Below are positions 26,487 to 34,671 of a stretch of DNA of 64,000 nucleotides, piece by piece. Under the pieces are notes generated by a model. The model made no database searches, was not told where the DNA came from, and saw only the letters and a list, made by a program, of their open reading frames with translations. Origin of the DNA: JBQTII01 sp052387905 (GTDB lineage Bacteria; Actinomycetota; Actinomycetes; Sporichthyales; Sporichthyaceae); NCBI GenBank assembly GCA_052387905.1, contig JBQTIR010000022.1:1-64000 (forward strand), given 5' to 3'. Position 1 is the stretch's first letter, and each line of letters starts with the position of its first letter. A program made the position numbers and the translations under genes.

Positions 26487-27305
26487 ATGGGTAACGCACT
26501 GGCCGGTCGGACGATGGTGATGTCCGGCGGAAGCCGGGGGATCGGCCTGGCGATCCTGCTCGCCGCCGCCCGCGAGGGCGCCAATGCGGTCCTGCTGGCC
26601 AAGACCGACCAGGTGGACCCGCGACTGCCGGGCACCGTGCACACGGCCGTCGCCGAGATCGAGGCGGCGGGCGGCAAGGCGGTGGCGGTCGTGGGCGACG
26701 TGCGCAATGAGGACGACGTCCAGCGCGCCGTGGACACCGCGGTCACGACCTTCGGCGGCGTCGACATCTGCGTCAACAACGCCAGCGCCTTGAATCTGTC
26801 GGGTACCGAGGATCTCGCGCCCAAGCGCTTCGACCTCATGCAGCAGATCAACGCGCGGGGGACCTTCGTGCTCAGCCGCGCGTGCGCACCGCACCTGCGC
26901 AAGTCCGGCGAAGGGCAGATCCTCACGCTGTCCCCGCCACTGAACCTGAGCCCGCGTTGGCTCGGCGCCCACCCCGGTTACATGCTCTCCAAGTACGGCA
27001 TGACGCTGTTGACGCTCGGTTTCGCCGCCGAATTCGCCGAGTCCGGCGTCACCGCAAATTGCTTGTGGCCGCGGACCACCATCGCCACGGCGGCCGTGCT
27101 CAACCTCATTCCCGGGGCCGCGGAAAGTTCGCGCTCACCGGAGATCATGGGGGATGCGGCGCTGGCGATCCTGACCGCCAACCCCCACCGTCGCAGCGGG
27201 GAAACCCTGATCGACGACGAGGTGCTGGCCGCGGCAGGTGTCACCGACCTGAGCTGCTACGGGGCCGGCGAGCACACTCTCGACATCTTCATCGACCCGA
27301 GCTGA
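26487..27305 (+). CDS. SDR oxidoreductase, HSDL2-like
   Basis: 272 aa from ATG 26487, with GAGGAGA at 26477-26483. SGGSRGIGLAI is the cofactor loop (adapted for NADP), CVNNASA the NNAG-type motif, and YMLSK the catalytic Tyr-x3-Lys. Sequence such as LLAKT, QQINARGTF and LSPPLNLSPRWLG resembles hydroxysteroid dehydrogenase-like protein 2, an acyl-linked SDR. It shares its promoter region and TetR-type operator with the thiolase and is followed by an aldehyde dehydrogenase. Confidence 0.85.
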   Translation: MGNALAGRTMVMSGGSRGIGLAILLAAAREGANAVLLAKTDQVDPRLPGTVHTAVAEIEAAGGKAVAVVGDVRNEDDVQRAVDTAVTTFGGVDICVNNASALNLSGTEDLAPKRFDLMQQINARGTFVLSRACAPHLRKSGEGQILTLSPPLNLSPRWLGAHPGYMLSKYGMTLLTLGFAAEFAESGVTANCLWPRTTIATAAVLNLIPGAAESSRSPEIMGDAALAILTANPHRRSGETLIDDEVLAAAGVTDLSCYGAGEHTLDIFIDPS

Positions 27306-27388
27306 CCCGGACCACCGCCGGTCGCCGCCGTAGAATTTCGCCAGACCCGAGCCCATTCCGCGTTTTCCGCTCACCATCGGGAGCCCCC

Positions 27389-28909
27389 ATGACCACCGTG
27401 GCCGTGACCCACCACCAGATGTTCATCGACGGCAAGGGAGTCGACACCGAGCAGTCCTACGAGCTGCGGAGCCCGGCCAGCGGCGAGATCGTCGCCACGA
27501 TCGCCAAGGGCACGGTCGACCATCTCGATGCCGCAGTGGAGGCTGCTCGCCGGTCCTTCCGTGCCGGGTCGTGGGCGAAGCTCCCGCCATCGGAACGGGC
27601 CGCGATCATGATCCGCATCGCCGAGCGTATCGGCGCGGAGAGCGAGGAGATCACCGAGCTCGAGACCATGTGCAACGGCGCCACCCTGCGCCAGGCCATG
27701 GCCTTCCACGTCGGTTACGCCGGTCCGCATTTCCAGTACTTCGCCGAACAGATCAACAAGTACGAGTGGGTGCGTCAGCTGCCGACCTCCACCTTCCCGA
27801 CGAAGTCGATGAACAGCGTCCGCCGGGCTCCGGTGGGCGTCGTCGGTGCGATCGTGCCCTTCAACTTCCCGTTGCTGCTCGGCATCTGGAAGATCGCGCC
27901 GGCGCTGGCCGCCGGCAACTCCGTCGTCGTCAAACCGGACGAGCGAACCCCGCTCTCGCTGCTGCGCCTGGTGCAGATCGCCAGCGAATGTGGGCTGCCG
28001 CCGGGTGTGCTCAACCTCGTCACCGGCGACGGCATCGAGGTGGGCGCTCGGCTGGCGTCGCACCCGGATGTGGACAAGATCGCCTTCACCGGCTCGACCG
28101 CGGTCGGTCGCGAGATCATGAGACTGGCCTCGGGGACGGTGAAGAAGGTCAGCCTTGAGCTCGGTGGCAAGGGAGCACAGATCGTGCTGCCCGACGCGGA
28201 CCTCGACGTCGTCGCCGACGGTGCGCTGTTCGGCTGCATGTTGTACTCGGGGCAGATCTGCGTGTCCGGGACCCGGTTGCTGGTCCACGAGAGCATCCAC
28301 GACGAGCTGGTGGCCAAGATGGTCGCGCGGGTCAACACGATCACGCTGGGCGACCCGGCCGACTTCGACACCGACATGGGTCCGGTCATCTCGCGCAAGC
28401 AGCGGGACAAGATCCTCGGGTACCTGGAGTCGGGCAAGGCCGCCGGCGCCACGGTGGCGGTGGGCGGCGGACTGGCCGAGGTCGCGGGCTTCGAGGGTGG
28501 CCACTGGATCGCGCCGACGATCTTCACCGACGTCACCAACGACATGCAGATCGCCCGCGAGGAGATCTTCGGCCCGGTCCTGTCGGTGATCAAGTACTCG
28601 ACGATCGAAGAAGCGATCGCGATCGCCAACGACACCGAGTACGGGCTGTCCGCCGGGGTGTGGTCGACCGACCCGGAGACTGCCAGCGAGGTCGCCGAGC
28701 AGATCGAAGCGGGCACCGTCTGGATCAACAACTGGCACATGCTCGACGTCGAGGTGCCGTTCTCCGGCTGGAAGCAGTCCGGGGTGGGCGGCGAACTCGG
28801 TCCCGACGCGTTCGATGAGTACACGATCTCCCAGCACATCCACCTCGACCTGTCGACCAAGGTCGAGCGGCACGTATTCGACGTGTTGCTCTCCGCCCCC
28901 CGCGACTGA
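27389..28909 (+). CDS. NAD(P)-dependent aldehyde dehydrogenase
   Basis: 506 aa from ATG 27389 (GGGAG at 27379-27383). Catalytic C291 in SGQICVSG, general base E257 in LELGGKG, and cofactor motif FTGSTAVG are intact; the PFNFPLLLGIWK segment is typical. It oxidises an aldehyde to the acid. The gene follows the SDR by 84 bases in the same direction and could work with the zinc alcohol dehydrogenase in oxidising a P450-made alcohol. Confidence 0.93.
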   Translation: MTTVAVTHHQMFIDGKGVDTEQSYELRSPASGEIVATIAKGTVDHLDAAVEAARRSFRAGSWAKLPPSERAAIMIRIAERIGAESEEITELETMCNGATLRQAMAFHVGYAGPHFQYFAEQINKYEWVRQLPTSTFPTKSMNSVRRAPVGVVGAIVPFNFPLLLGIWKIAPALAAGNSVVVKPDERTPLSLLRLVQIASECGLPPGVLNLVTGDGIEVGARLASHPDVDKIAFTGSTAVGREIMRLASGTVKKVSLELGGKGAQIVLPDADLDVVADGALFGCMLYSGQICVSGTRLLVHESIHDELVAKMVARVNTITLGDPADFDTDMGPVISRKQRDKILGYLESGKAAGATVAVGGGLAEVAGFEGGHWIAPTIFTDVTNDMQIAREEIFGPVLSVIKYSTIEEAIAIANDTEYGLSAGVWSTDPETASEVAEQIEAGTVWINNWHMLDVEVPFSGWKQSGVGGELGPDAFDEYTISQHIHLDLSTKVERHVFDVLLSAPRD

Positions 28910-28954
28910 ACCCCACCCGAACGTGAATCACAGCCACAAGAAGGAGCTAGCTGC

Positions 28955-29467
28955 ATGACCACAAGGACACGCGTGACGGCCGGTCTGTTCGCGCTGGCCG
29001 CGGTTGCCGCGGGAATCGCGGCTGCGCCGGCCAGCCCCGCGAACGCTGCCGAGACGGGCCCGGCCTGTGTCGGCTTCGACGTCCTGGAGATCAAGCCTGG
29101 CCTGATGGCGGACAAGGTCACCAAGGGCACCGTGAACCATGTCGGTCCCCTCGGTGAGGAGACCTGTACCGGTGACTCTTTGGGTTACAAGGCGACCGGG
29201 CCGATCGGGATCGAGCACTACATCAACTACGAGGGCACCTGCACGGACCTGCTCCTCACCGGCTACGCCCTGCACCACATCCCGACCGCGGACGGGGTGA
29301 AGACTGTGCGCAACAACTTCACTGCTGCCATCGGTTACTTCGTCGGTGACAAGTTCTCCGGTACTTACACGGTCAGCGAGCTGGAGGGCGACTGCGGCCT
29401 CACCGCACCGCTGACGAAGTTCCGCGCGGACTACGCCGGCTACTACAACGACAACACCCGAGACTGA
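28955..29467 (+). CDS. Small secreted protein, unknown
   Basis: 170 aa, AAGGAG at good spacing. A clear signal peptide (TTRTRV n-region, Ala-rich core, AxA-type cleavage near residue 32, PANA-AE) precedes a ~138-residue mature domain with four cysteines (ACVG, ETCTG, GTCTD, GDCGL), probably two disulfides. No family recognised. It stands alone ahead of a bidirectional terminator. Confidence 0.8.
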   Translation: MTTRTRVTAGLFALAAVAAGIAAAPASPANAAETGPACVGFDVLEIKPGLMADKVTKGTVNHVGPLGEETCTGDSLGYKATGPIGIEHYINYEGTCTDLLLTGYALHHIPTADGVKTVRNNFTAAIGYFVGDKFSGTYTVSELEGDCGLTAPLTKFRADYAGYYNDNTRD

Positions 29468-29782
29468 CGCACAATCAGATCTATGAAGGGCGGCCACCGA
29501 CAGTTCTGCGTGGAAAGCTGCCCTGCAGACGTACCGTTGATCACGGTCCGGTAACAGCAATCTGACGGCCCATCATGATAGCCCGAACGGTCACCACAAC
29601 ACGTCGCCATCCACGGCCCGCCTGATCCGCGACCTCGTCAACCACGAACCCGCCACCGCGCGGCACCACCACCGGGTGTGCGCCGCGCAGGCGGCCGTCG
29701 CCCGGTAACTCGGTCCTGCGAGGCGGATACGGCTAAGGGGTGGCCCAGGGGCGGCGGCCACCCCTTAGTTGCTCCGGATCCG
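29468..29782. other. Intergenic stretch between convergent genes
   Basis: About 315 bases with no gene I can support. It holds the hairpin at 29733-29768. A ~33-codon open frame ending at TAA 29707-29709 (RLIRDLVNHEPATARHHH...) has no start or RBS and could be the relic of a lost gene, but this is weak. Confidence 0.4.
29733..29768. terminator. Bidirectional hairpin terminator
   Basis: Perfect 13-bp stem CTAAGGGGTGGCC (29733-29745) / GGCCACCCCTTAG (29756-29768) with a 10-base loop, just beyond the stop of the leftward P450 gene. In the leftward reading it begins 15 bases after the P450 stop. Confidence 0.8.
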
Positions 29783-31093
29783 TCAGGTGGCCTCGGGGGT
29801 GAAGCGCAATTCCAGTCGGTTGAAGGCCCGCATGAAGTTGGTCTCCGCCATGACCGCGCTGTGCGCCTCGAAGTCCGGGAGTCGGGTCAGGATCTGACGC
29901 AGCATGGCCTTGATCATTGACTTGGCCAGCTGGTTGCCCAGGCAGAAATGCACGCCGCCCCCACCGAAGCTGAGCTGCGGGTTGGGGGAGCGGTCGAGGA
30001 TGAGGGAATCCGGGTCGGTGAACACCTCGGTGTCCCAGTTGCCGGAGCCGTAGAACATCACGACCTTGTCGCCGGGCATCATCCGTTGCCCGCCGAAGGT
30101 GGTCTCCGCTTTCACGGTGCGGCGGAAGTTCATGATCGGGGTCGCGTAGCGCAGGAACTCGTCGATCGCGACGTCGATGCGGCCGTCGAAGTCCTCCATC
30201 AGCCACTTGCGTTGATCGGGGAAGGTGGTCAGGCCCAGCAGCGAGTGCCCCAGCGAGTGCTTGGTGGTGTCCGTCCCTGCGCAGATCATCAGGGTGAAGA
30301 AGGCCTGGATCTCGAAGTCGTCGAGTTTCGCACCGTCGATCTCGGCGTCGATCAGCGCCTGCAACAGGTCCTCGGTCGGTTCCTTGCGCCGTTCTTCAAT
30401 CATCTCCTCGGCCATGGCGTGCAGTTCGACGCAGGCCTCGACCACCATTTCGTCTGCCGGGCGGCCCTGCAGGCATTCCGGGTCTGCCCAGTTGGTGACG
30501 TTGCGGGCGAAGTGGGCGGCGTCGTCCCAGCGCTCGCGCGGAACGCCGAAGATGTCGCACACGACCATGGCGGGCAGCGGTGAGGTGATCTCCGCGACCG
30601 CCTCGGCGTGACCGCGGGAGGCGATCCGGTCGACGAGTTCGCGCGCGGCGTCGAGGACTTTGGCCTCCATCCGCCGGACCTGCTTGGGCGTGAACGCGGC
30701 CGAGACGAGCCGGCGCAGGTTGGCATGGCGCGGGTCGTCCATCGACACGATCGACTGCGACATCTCCAGCATCGCCTGCGGCATGACGTCGAAGAGGATG
30801 CCTTGGCCGGAGATGAACAGCTCGTTGGTCTTGCTGATCTTCGTGATGTCGGCGTGGCGCACGATCGCCCAGTAACCGGGGTCGTCCGGGTCGGGCAGGA
30901 CGGCGTCCTCGATGGGGCGTTGCCAGGACACCGGGCGTTCGCGGCGCAGGACCGCGAAGGACTTCTCGCGCTCTTCGAACGTGGTCAGCCAGAACTCCTT
31001 GGACGAGACATCCACCTCGTCGTAAGGCGGCTTGTTCTCATTCAGCGCCGGGAGGAAGACGTCCGAGGCGTCAAAGTCGAGGTCGGTACTCAT
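29783..31093 (-). CDS. Cytochrome P450
   Basis: 436 aa, a complete soluble bacterial P450. The I-helix AGTDTTKH carries the acid-alcohol pair for oxygen activation, the K-helix ExxR is in DEFLRYATP, and the heme ligand is C384 in FGGGGVHFCLG. AAGGGAG precedes the ATG on the minus strand. Class-I electron supply can come from the ferredoxin and reductase at 23276-24710. It is divergent from a badI-like operon, 114 bases apart, so it may hydroxylate a substrate of that pathway. Its last 70 residues closely match the P450 remnant at 23066-23263. Confidence 0.94.
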   Translation of the reverse strand: MSTDLDFDASDVFLPALNENKPPYDEVDVSSKEFWLTTFEEREKSFAVLRRERPVSWQRPIEDAVLPDPDDPGYWAIVRHADITKISKTNELFISGQGILFDVMPQAMLEMSQSIVSMDDPRHANLRRLVSAAFTPKQVRRMEAKVLDAARELVDRIASRGHAEAVAEITSPLPAMVVCDIFGVPRERWDDAAHFARNVTNWADPECLQGRPADEMVVEACVELHAMAEEMIEERRKEPTEDLLQALIDAEIDGAKLDDFEIQAFFTLMICAGTDTTKHSLGHSLLGLTTFPDQRKWLMEDFDGRIDVAIDEFLRYATPIMNFRRTVKAETTFGGQRMMPGDKVVMFYGSGNWDTEVFTDPDSLILDRSPNPQLSFGGGGVHFCLGNQLAKSMIKAMLRQILTRLPDFEAHSAVMAETNFMRAFNRLELRFTPEAT

Positions 31094-31207
31094 GCGGGAA
31101 CTCCCTTGCCGATCGATACGTCCCGAGGTGGAGGTTAATGCTCTAGCGCCCTAATATCTAGACCTGCAGTATCTTCCGGTTCGCTGAGTCGAAGGCAGGC
31201 CCACGCA

Positions 31208-32005
31208 GTGACTGACTACATCGACGTCCGCTACGAGGTAATCGGCGCCGCCGCCGTGATCACCATCGACCGCGAGAAGCGCATGAACGCCTTCCGCGCC
31301 GGGACGATCGAGGAGCTGATCCACGCGTTCAAGCGAGCGTGGGCCGACAAGGCCGTGCGCGCCGTGGTGTTCACCGGCGCCGGGGAGCGCGCGTTCTGCG
31401 TGGGCGGGGACATCAAGCAGCGCAACGAGACCGGCGACTACGGCCCCACCGAGAACGGGCTGTTCGAGATCGGCTACTTCCACCGCCTGATCCGCGACAT
31501 CCCCAAACCGGTCATCGCGGCGGTCAACGGCATCGCCATCGGCGGCGGGCACGTCCTGCACGTGCTCTGTGACCTCTCGATCGCCGCCGAGCACGCCACC
31601 TTCGGCCAAGCCGGCCCGCGGGTCGGGTCCTTCGACGCCGGCTTCGGCTCCGCCTACCTGGCACGGGTGGTGGGAGAGAAGCGGGCCCGCGAGATCTGGT
31701 TCCTGCTCAAGCAGTACGACGCCGCGACCGCCGAGCGCTGGGGCCTGGTCAACAAGGTCGTTCCCGCCGCCGAGCTGATGCCGGCGGCGCTGGAGTGGGC
31801 GCAGGAGCTCGCGCAGTTCTCCCCGACAGCCATCCGCTTCCTCAAGCACTCCTTCAACGCCGACACCGACCACCAGGGCGGGCTCTCCCAGATGGCGATC
31901 GCCGGCTTGGACGTCTTCGCCGAGACCGACGAGGCGAAGGAAGGCGCCGCCGCATTCGCTGAGAAGCGCAAGCCGGACTTCGCCACCCACCAGATCGCCC
32001 ATTAA
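31208..32005 (+). CDS. badI: 2-Ketocyclohexanecarboxyl-CoA hydrolase-like (MenB/BadI group)
   Basis: 265 aa, crotonase fold. The oxyanion-hole segments AFCVGGD and GIAIGGGH are present. The MenB/BadI hallmark VGSFDAGFGSAYLARVVG followed by KRAREIWFL is clear. From memory of BadI, the features MNAFR-x-GT, SPTAIRFLKHSFNADTDHQ and the C-terminal EKRKPDF favour BadI, which opens the ring of 2-ketocyclohexanecarboxyl-CoA to pimeloyl-CoA, over MenB. The genes that follow are badH-, aliB- and badR-like, in support. MenB function cannot be excluded, but no other men gene is here. Confidence 0.72.
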   Translation: MTDYIDVRYEVIGAAAVITIDREKRMNAFRAGTIEELIHAFKRAWADKAVRAVVFTGAGERAFCVGGDIKQRNETGDYGPTENGLFEIGYFHRLIRDIPKPVIAAVNGIAIGGGHVLHVLCDLSIAAEHATFGQAGPRVGSFDAGFGSAYLARVVGEKRAREIWFLLKQYDAATAERWGLVNKVVPAAELMPAALEWAQELAQFSPTAIRFLKHSFNADTDHQGGLSQMAIAGLDVFAETDEAKEGAAAFAEKRKPDFATHQIAH

Positions 32006-32006
32006 G

Positions 32007-32061
32007 ACCCGTTGCGTCCGAACAACGGGTCGCTATAGCAGCCACTTCTTCGGACGCAACG
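32007..32061. promoter_or_regulatory. Mutually exclusive inverted repeats between badI- and badH-like genes
   Basis: Stem A: ACCCGTTG (32007-32014) with CAACGGGT (32023-32030), 8-base loop, starting right after the badI-like stop. Stem B: 13-bp CGTTGCGTCCGAA (32010-32022) with its complement at 32049-32061, 26-base spacer. The two use the same bases 32010-32014, so only one can form in RNA. Stem B ends just before the AAGGAG of the next gene. The 13-bp arms could also be a DNA operator with widely spaced half-sites. Confidence 0.6.
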
Positions 32062-32079
32062 CATAAGGAGAGCGCACGT

Positions 32080-32838
32080 ATGAGCCTCACCATCGACTTG
32101 TCGGGCCAAGTCGCCGTCGTGACCGGCGGCGGCAGCGGAATCGGCGAAGCCATCGCCCGCACGCTGGCGGCTGCCGGTGCGGCAGTGGCGATCGCTGACA
32201 TCTCCAGCGACAACGGCCAACGGGTGGCCAAAGAGATCGAGGCCGACGGGGGGCGCGCGATCGCGGTTGCCCTCGACATCTGCGACCGGGCCTCGATCGA
32301 GGCGGGGATTGCCGAGGTCCATGCCCAGCTCGGCCGCATCGACCACCTGATCAACAACGCTGCGACGTGGGCCATCAAGACCTTCGCCGATCACACCCCG
32401 GCCGAGATCGACCGCATCGTCGCGATCACCCTGACCGGAACCATGACGGTGACTCAGGTGGTGTTGCCGCACATCGTCGCCTCCGGTGGGTCGATCGTGG
32501 TGATCTCCTCCGACGGTGCCCGCATCGGCGAGGCGTACATGAGCGTCTACGCCGGCGCCAAGGCCGGGCTCATCGGGTTTGCGAAGAGCGTGGCTCGCGA
32601 AGTGGGCCGCAAGGGCGTGCGCGTCAACATCGTCGCCCCGGGCACCACGGCGACCCCCGGCAGCTCTGGGTTCATCGAGCAGGCCGGTGGGGCCGAGAAG
32701 CTCGCGAAGGCCTACCCCTTGGGACGGATCGGCGAACCGCAGGACATCGCCAATGCCGTGCTGTTCCTGACCAGCCCGCTGTCGTCGTGGATCACCGGTC
32801 AGGTGCTCTCCGTGAGCGGCGGCTTCTCGATGAACTGA
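32080..32838 (+). CDS. badH: SDR dehydrogenase, BadH-like (2-hydroxycyclohexanecarboxyl-CoA type)
   Basis: 252 aa, AAGGAG start. TGGGSGIG cofactor loop, NNAA, catalytic Ser (ISSDGA) and Tyr/Lys in YAGAK are intact. The C-terminal GQVLSVSGGFSMN and the SDGARIGEAYMSVYAGAKAG block resemble BadH, which oxidises 2-hydroxycyclohexanecarboxyl-CoA to the 2-keto compound, the substrate of BadI. Specificity is inferred from this resemblance and the neighbour; a general FabG-like 3-hydroxyacyl dehydrogenase remains possible. Confidence 0.72.
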   Translation: MSLTIDLSGQVAVVTGGGSGIGEAIARTLAAAGAAVAIADISSDNGQRVAKEIEADGGRAIAVALDICDRASIEAGIAEVHAQLGRIDHLINNAATWAIKTFADHTPAEIDRIVAITLTGTMTVTQVVLPHIVASGGSIVVISSDGARIGEAYMSVYAGAKAGLIGFAKSVAREVGRKGVRVNIVAPGTTATPGSSGFIEQAGGAEKLAKAYPLGRIGEPQDIANAVLFLTSPLSSWITGQVLSVSGGFSMN

Positions 32839-32848
32839 GGGGAGCCCC

Positions 32849-34003
32849 ATGATCAGCTTCGAGTTCACCGCCGAGCAGCAGGCGTTCGGTAAGGAACTGC
32901 GCCGCTACGCGGTGACCGAACTGGCCCCGCGCTACCTCGAGCGCGCCACCAAGGCCGAGTACCCGTGGGACGCGCATCGGCAACTCGCCGAACTCGGCCT
33001 GCTCGGGATCGGGCTGCCGGAGAAGTACGGCGGCACCGGTGAGCCGGATCCGATCATGCTCGGCCTGGCGGGGGAAACCCTCGCTTATGGGGACGTCAAC
33101 GTGGCATCGGCTCCCGTGTTGACGGGGCTGGTCGCCGAGCAACTGGCCGCCCAGGGCCAGGACGAGGTGGTCGCCGAATACCTGCCGCGGCTGATCAACG
33201 GCGAGATCGTCGCGGCGATCGCGGTGACCGAGCCGTCGGTGGGCTCGGACGCCGCGCGCCTTGCCTGCGTGGCCCGACCGGCCGACGGGGGCTGGCGGAT
33301 CTCGGGGGAGAAGATCGCGATTACCCACGCGACCTCTGCCGCCGTGGCGCTGGTCTACGCCCGTGATCCGGGCAGCGACGGGCATCGCGGCATCAGTTGC
33401 TACGCGGTGCCGTTGGACGCCACCGGAGTGACCCGTTCCCACCTGCCCGGGATGGGGACGCTGCCGCTGTGCTGGGGCGCGTTGAGCTTCGACGAGGTGT
33501 TCGTACCCGCGGCGAACCTCGTCGGTGCGCCCGGCCGTGGGTTCGCCGGGGCCATGCACCACTTCGACTTCAGCCGGCCCGGGCTGGGCCTGATCTGTCT
33601 CGGTGCCGCGCAAGCGAGCCTGGATGAGGCGGTGGCCTGGGCGCAGCAGCGTCAGTCCTTCGGGAAACCGATCGCTGCCTACCAGGGAGTGTCCTTCCCG
33701 CTGGCGGAGCACGCCACCGAGATGGAGGCCGCCCGCTGGCTCTGCTATCGCGCGCTGTGGCTGCGCTCGGTCGGCAAGCCACACACCGATCTCGCCGCGA
33801 TGAGCAAGTGGTGGCCGCCCAAGGTGGCCAAGGAGGCGATCGAGACGGCGTGGGTGACGCACGGGAACCTGGGGTACTCCACCGAGCTTCCCCTGCAGCA
33901 GCGGCTGCGCGACGTCTCCGGCTACCTGGTGGCCGACGGTACCGCGTCGATCCAGAAGCGGATCATCGCGACCACGATGATGGGGCCGGTGGCAGCGTCA
34001 TGA
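32849..34003 (+). CDS. Acyl-CoA dehydrogenase with Asp at the catalytic-base position (AliB-like)
   Basis: 384 aa, ten bases after the badH-like gene. The acyl-CoA dehydrogenase fold is evident: TEPSVGSD (flavin and substrate motif), QQRQSFGKPIAAYQ, and the C-terminal HGNLGYSTE. Where most members have Y-E-G-T with the catalytic Glu, this one has VADGTASIQ, so Asp replaces Glu. From memory, such an Asp occurs in dehydrogenases for cyclohexane-type carboxyl-CoA esters. Together with badI/badH-like neighbours this suggests a ring-carboxyl-CoA dehydrogenase. The stop overlaps the MarR start (ATGA). Confidence 0.82.
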   Translation: MISFEFTAEQQAFGKELRRYAVTELAPRYLERATKAEYPWDAHRQLAELGLLGIGLPEKYGGTGEPDPIMLGLAGETLAYGDVNVASAPVLTGLVAEQLAAQGQDEVVAEYLPRLINGEIVAAIAVTEPSVGSDAARLACVARPADGGWRISGEKIAITHATSAAVALVYARDPGSDGHRGISCYAVPLDATGVTRSHLPGMGTLPLCWGALSFDEVFVPAANLVGAPGRGFAGAMHHFDFSRPGLGLICLGAAQASLDEAVAWAQQRQSFGKPIAAYQGVSFPLAEHATEMEAARWLCYRALWLRSVGKPHTDLAAMSKWWPPKVAKEAIETAWVTHGNLGYSTELPLQQRLRDVSGYLVADGTASIQKRIIATTMMGPVAAS

Positions 34004-34515
34004 TCGAGCGCAGCGAGATCATCGCGCCGGAGCAGGACTCCATCGCGTGGATGCGCGCGCGATTGGCCGAACACGGGGCCCCGGGGGTATCGCAGTTCGC
34101 CGCGATGGTCTCGGTGATGCGCGCGACCGCAGTGATCACCGATGCCGTGGACGCCGCGCTCAAGCCGCTGAACCTGACTCGCACCTCCTACTTCGTCCTG
34201 GTCACCCTGCAGATGACCGAGGGCGGCGCGCGTCCGCTGGGGCAGCTGTCGAAGCGGTTGCTGGTGCATCCGACCACGGTCACGATGCTCGTCGACCAAC
34301 TGGAGAAGGCTGGCGCAGTGGTGCGCCGACCGCACCCCACCGACCGTCGGACGGTGCTCGCAGCGCTGACAGCGGAGGGTCGCCGGCTCACGGTCGAGGC
34401 GACGGCGGCGCTGGCCGAAGTGGGCTTTGGGCTCCCGGACACCGACGATGCCACCGCCGACCGGCTCGAGGTCGATCTGCGTTCGGTGCGGCGGGCCCTC
34501 GGGGACAAGCACTGA
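34000..34515 (+). CDS. MarR-family regulator (BadR-like by context)
   Basis: 171 aa from ATG 34000, which overlaps the upstream stop. The winged-helix core is clear: RTSYFVLVTLQMT, LGQLSKRLLVHPTTVTMLVDQLEKAG recognition region, and wing RRPHPTDRRTVLAALT. The position as last gene of the badI-badH-dehydrogenase string parallels the MarR regulator BadR of Rhodopseudomonas alicyclic-acid catabolism. Likely targets are the P450/badI divergent promoter and perhaps the palindrome at 39986-40006; both are inference. Confidence 0.85.
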   Translation: MIERSEIIAPEQDSIAWMRARLAEHGAPGVSQFAAMVSVMRATAVITDAVDAALKPLNLTRTSYFVLVTLQMTEGGARPLGQLSKRLLVHPTTVTMLVDQLEKAGAVVRRPHPTDRRTVLAALTAEGRRLTVEATAALAEVGFGLPDTDDATADRLEVDLRSVRRALGDKH

Positions 34516-34671
34516 GGCGCCACGCGAACCTCCCGCCTGCTCCTGCGACGGAACTGCATCTATCACCGGGATGAGATCGGGCTATACCTGGTGTGATCCG
34601 GGTTACGTTCGCACCGCTGCTTGGCGGCGCTCGTCGCGCGCGGCCGTCCTCCACGAAGGGTAGAGAAATCG

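Noticed and set aside
29600..29709. Short open frame before the bidirectional terminator as a small gene or transposase/recombinase relic
   Set aside because: No start codon with RBS, no recognisable motif, and it is short; it may be a relic, but I cannot support it.
31142..31162. TCTAG (31142-31146) and TCTAGA (31157-31162) in the P450/badI divergent promoter as an operator related to the CTAG-flanked palindrome at 39986-40006
   Set aside because: The arms are not a true inverted repeat and the core GTCGAGT is missing; too little to claim a shared site.
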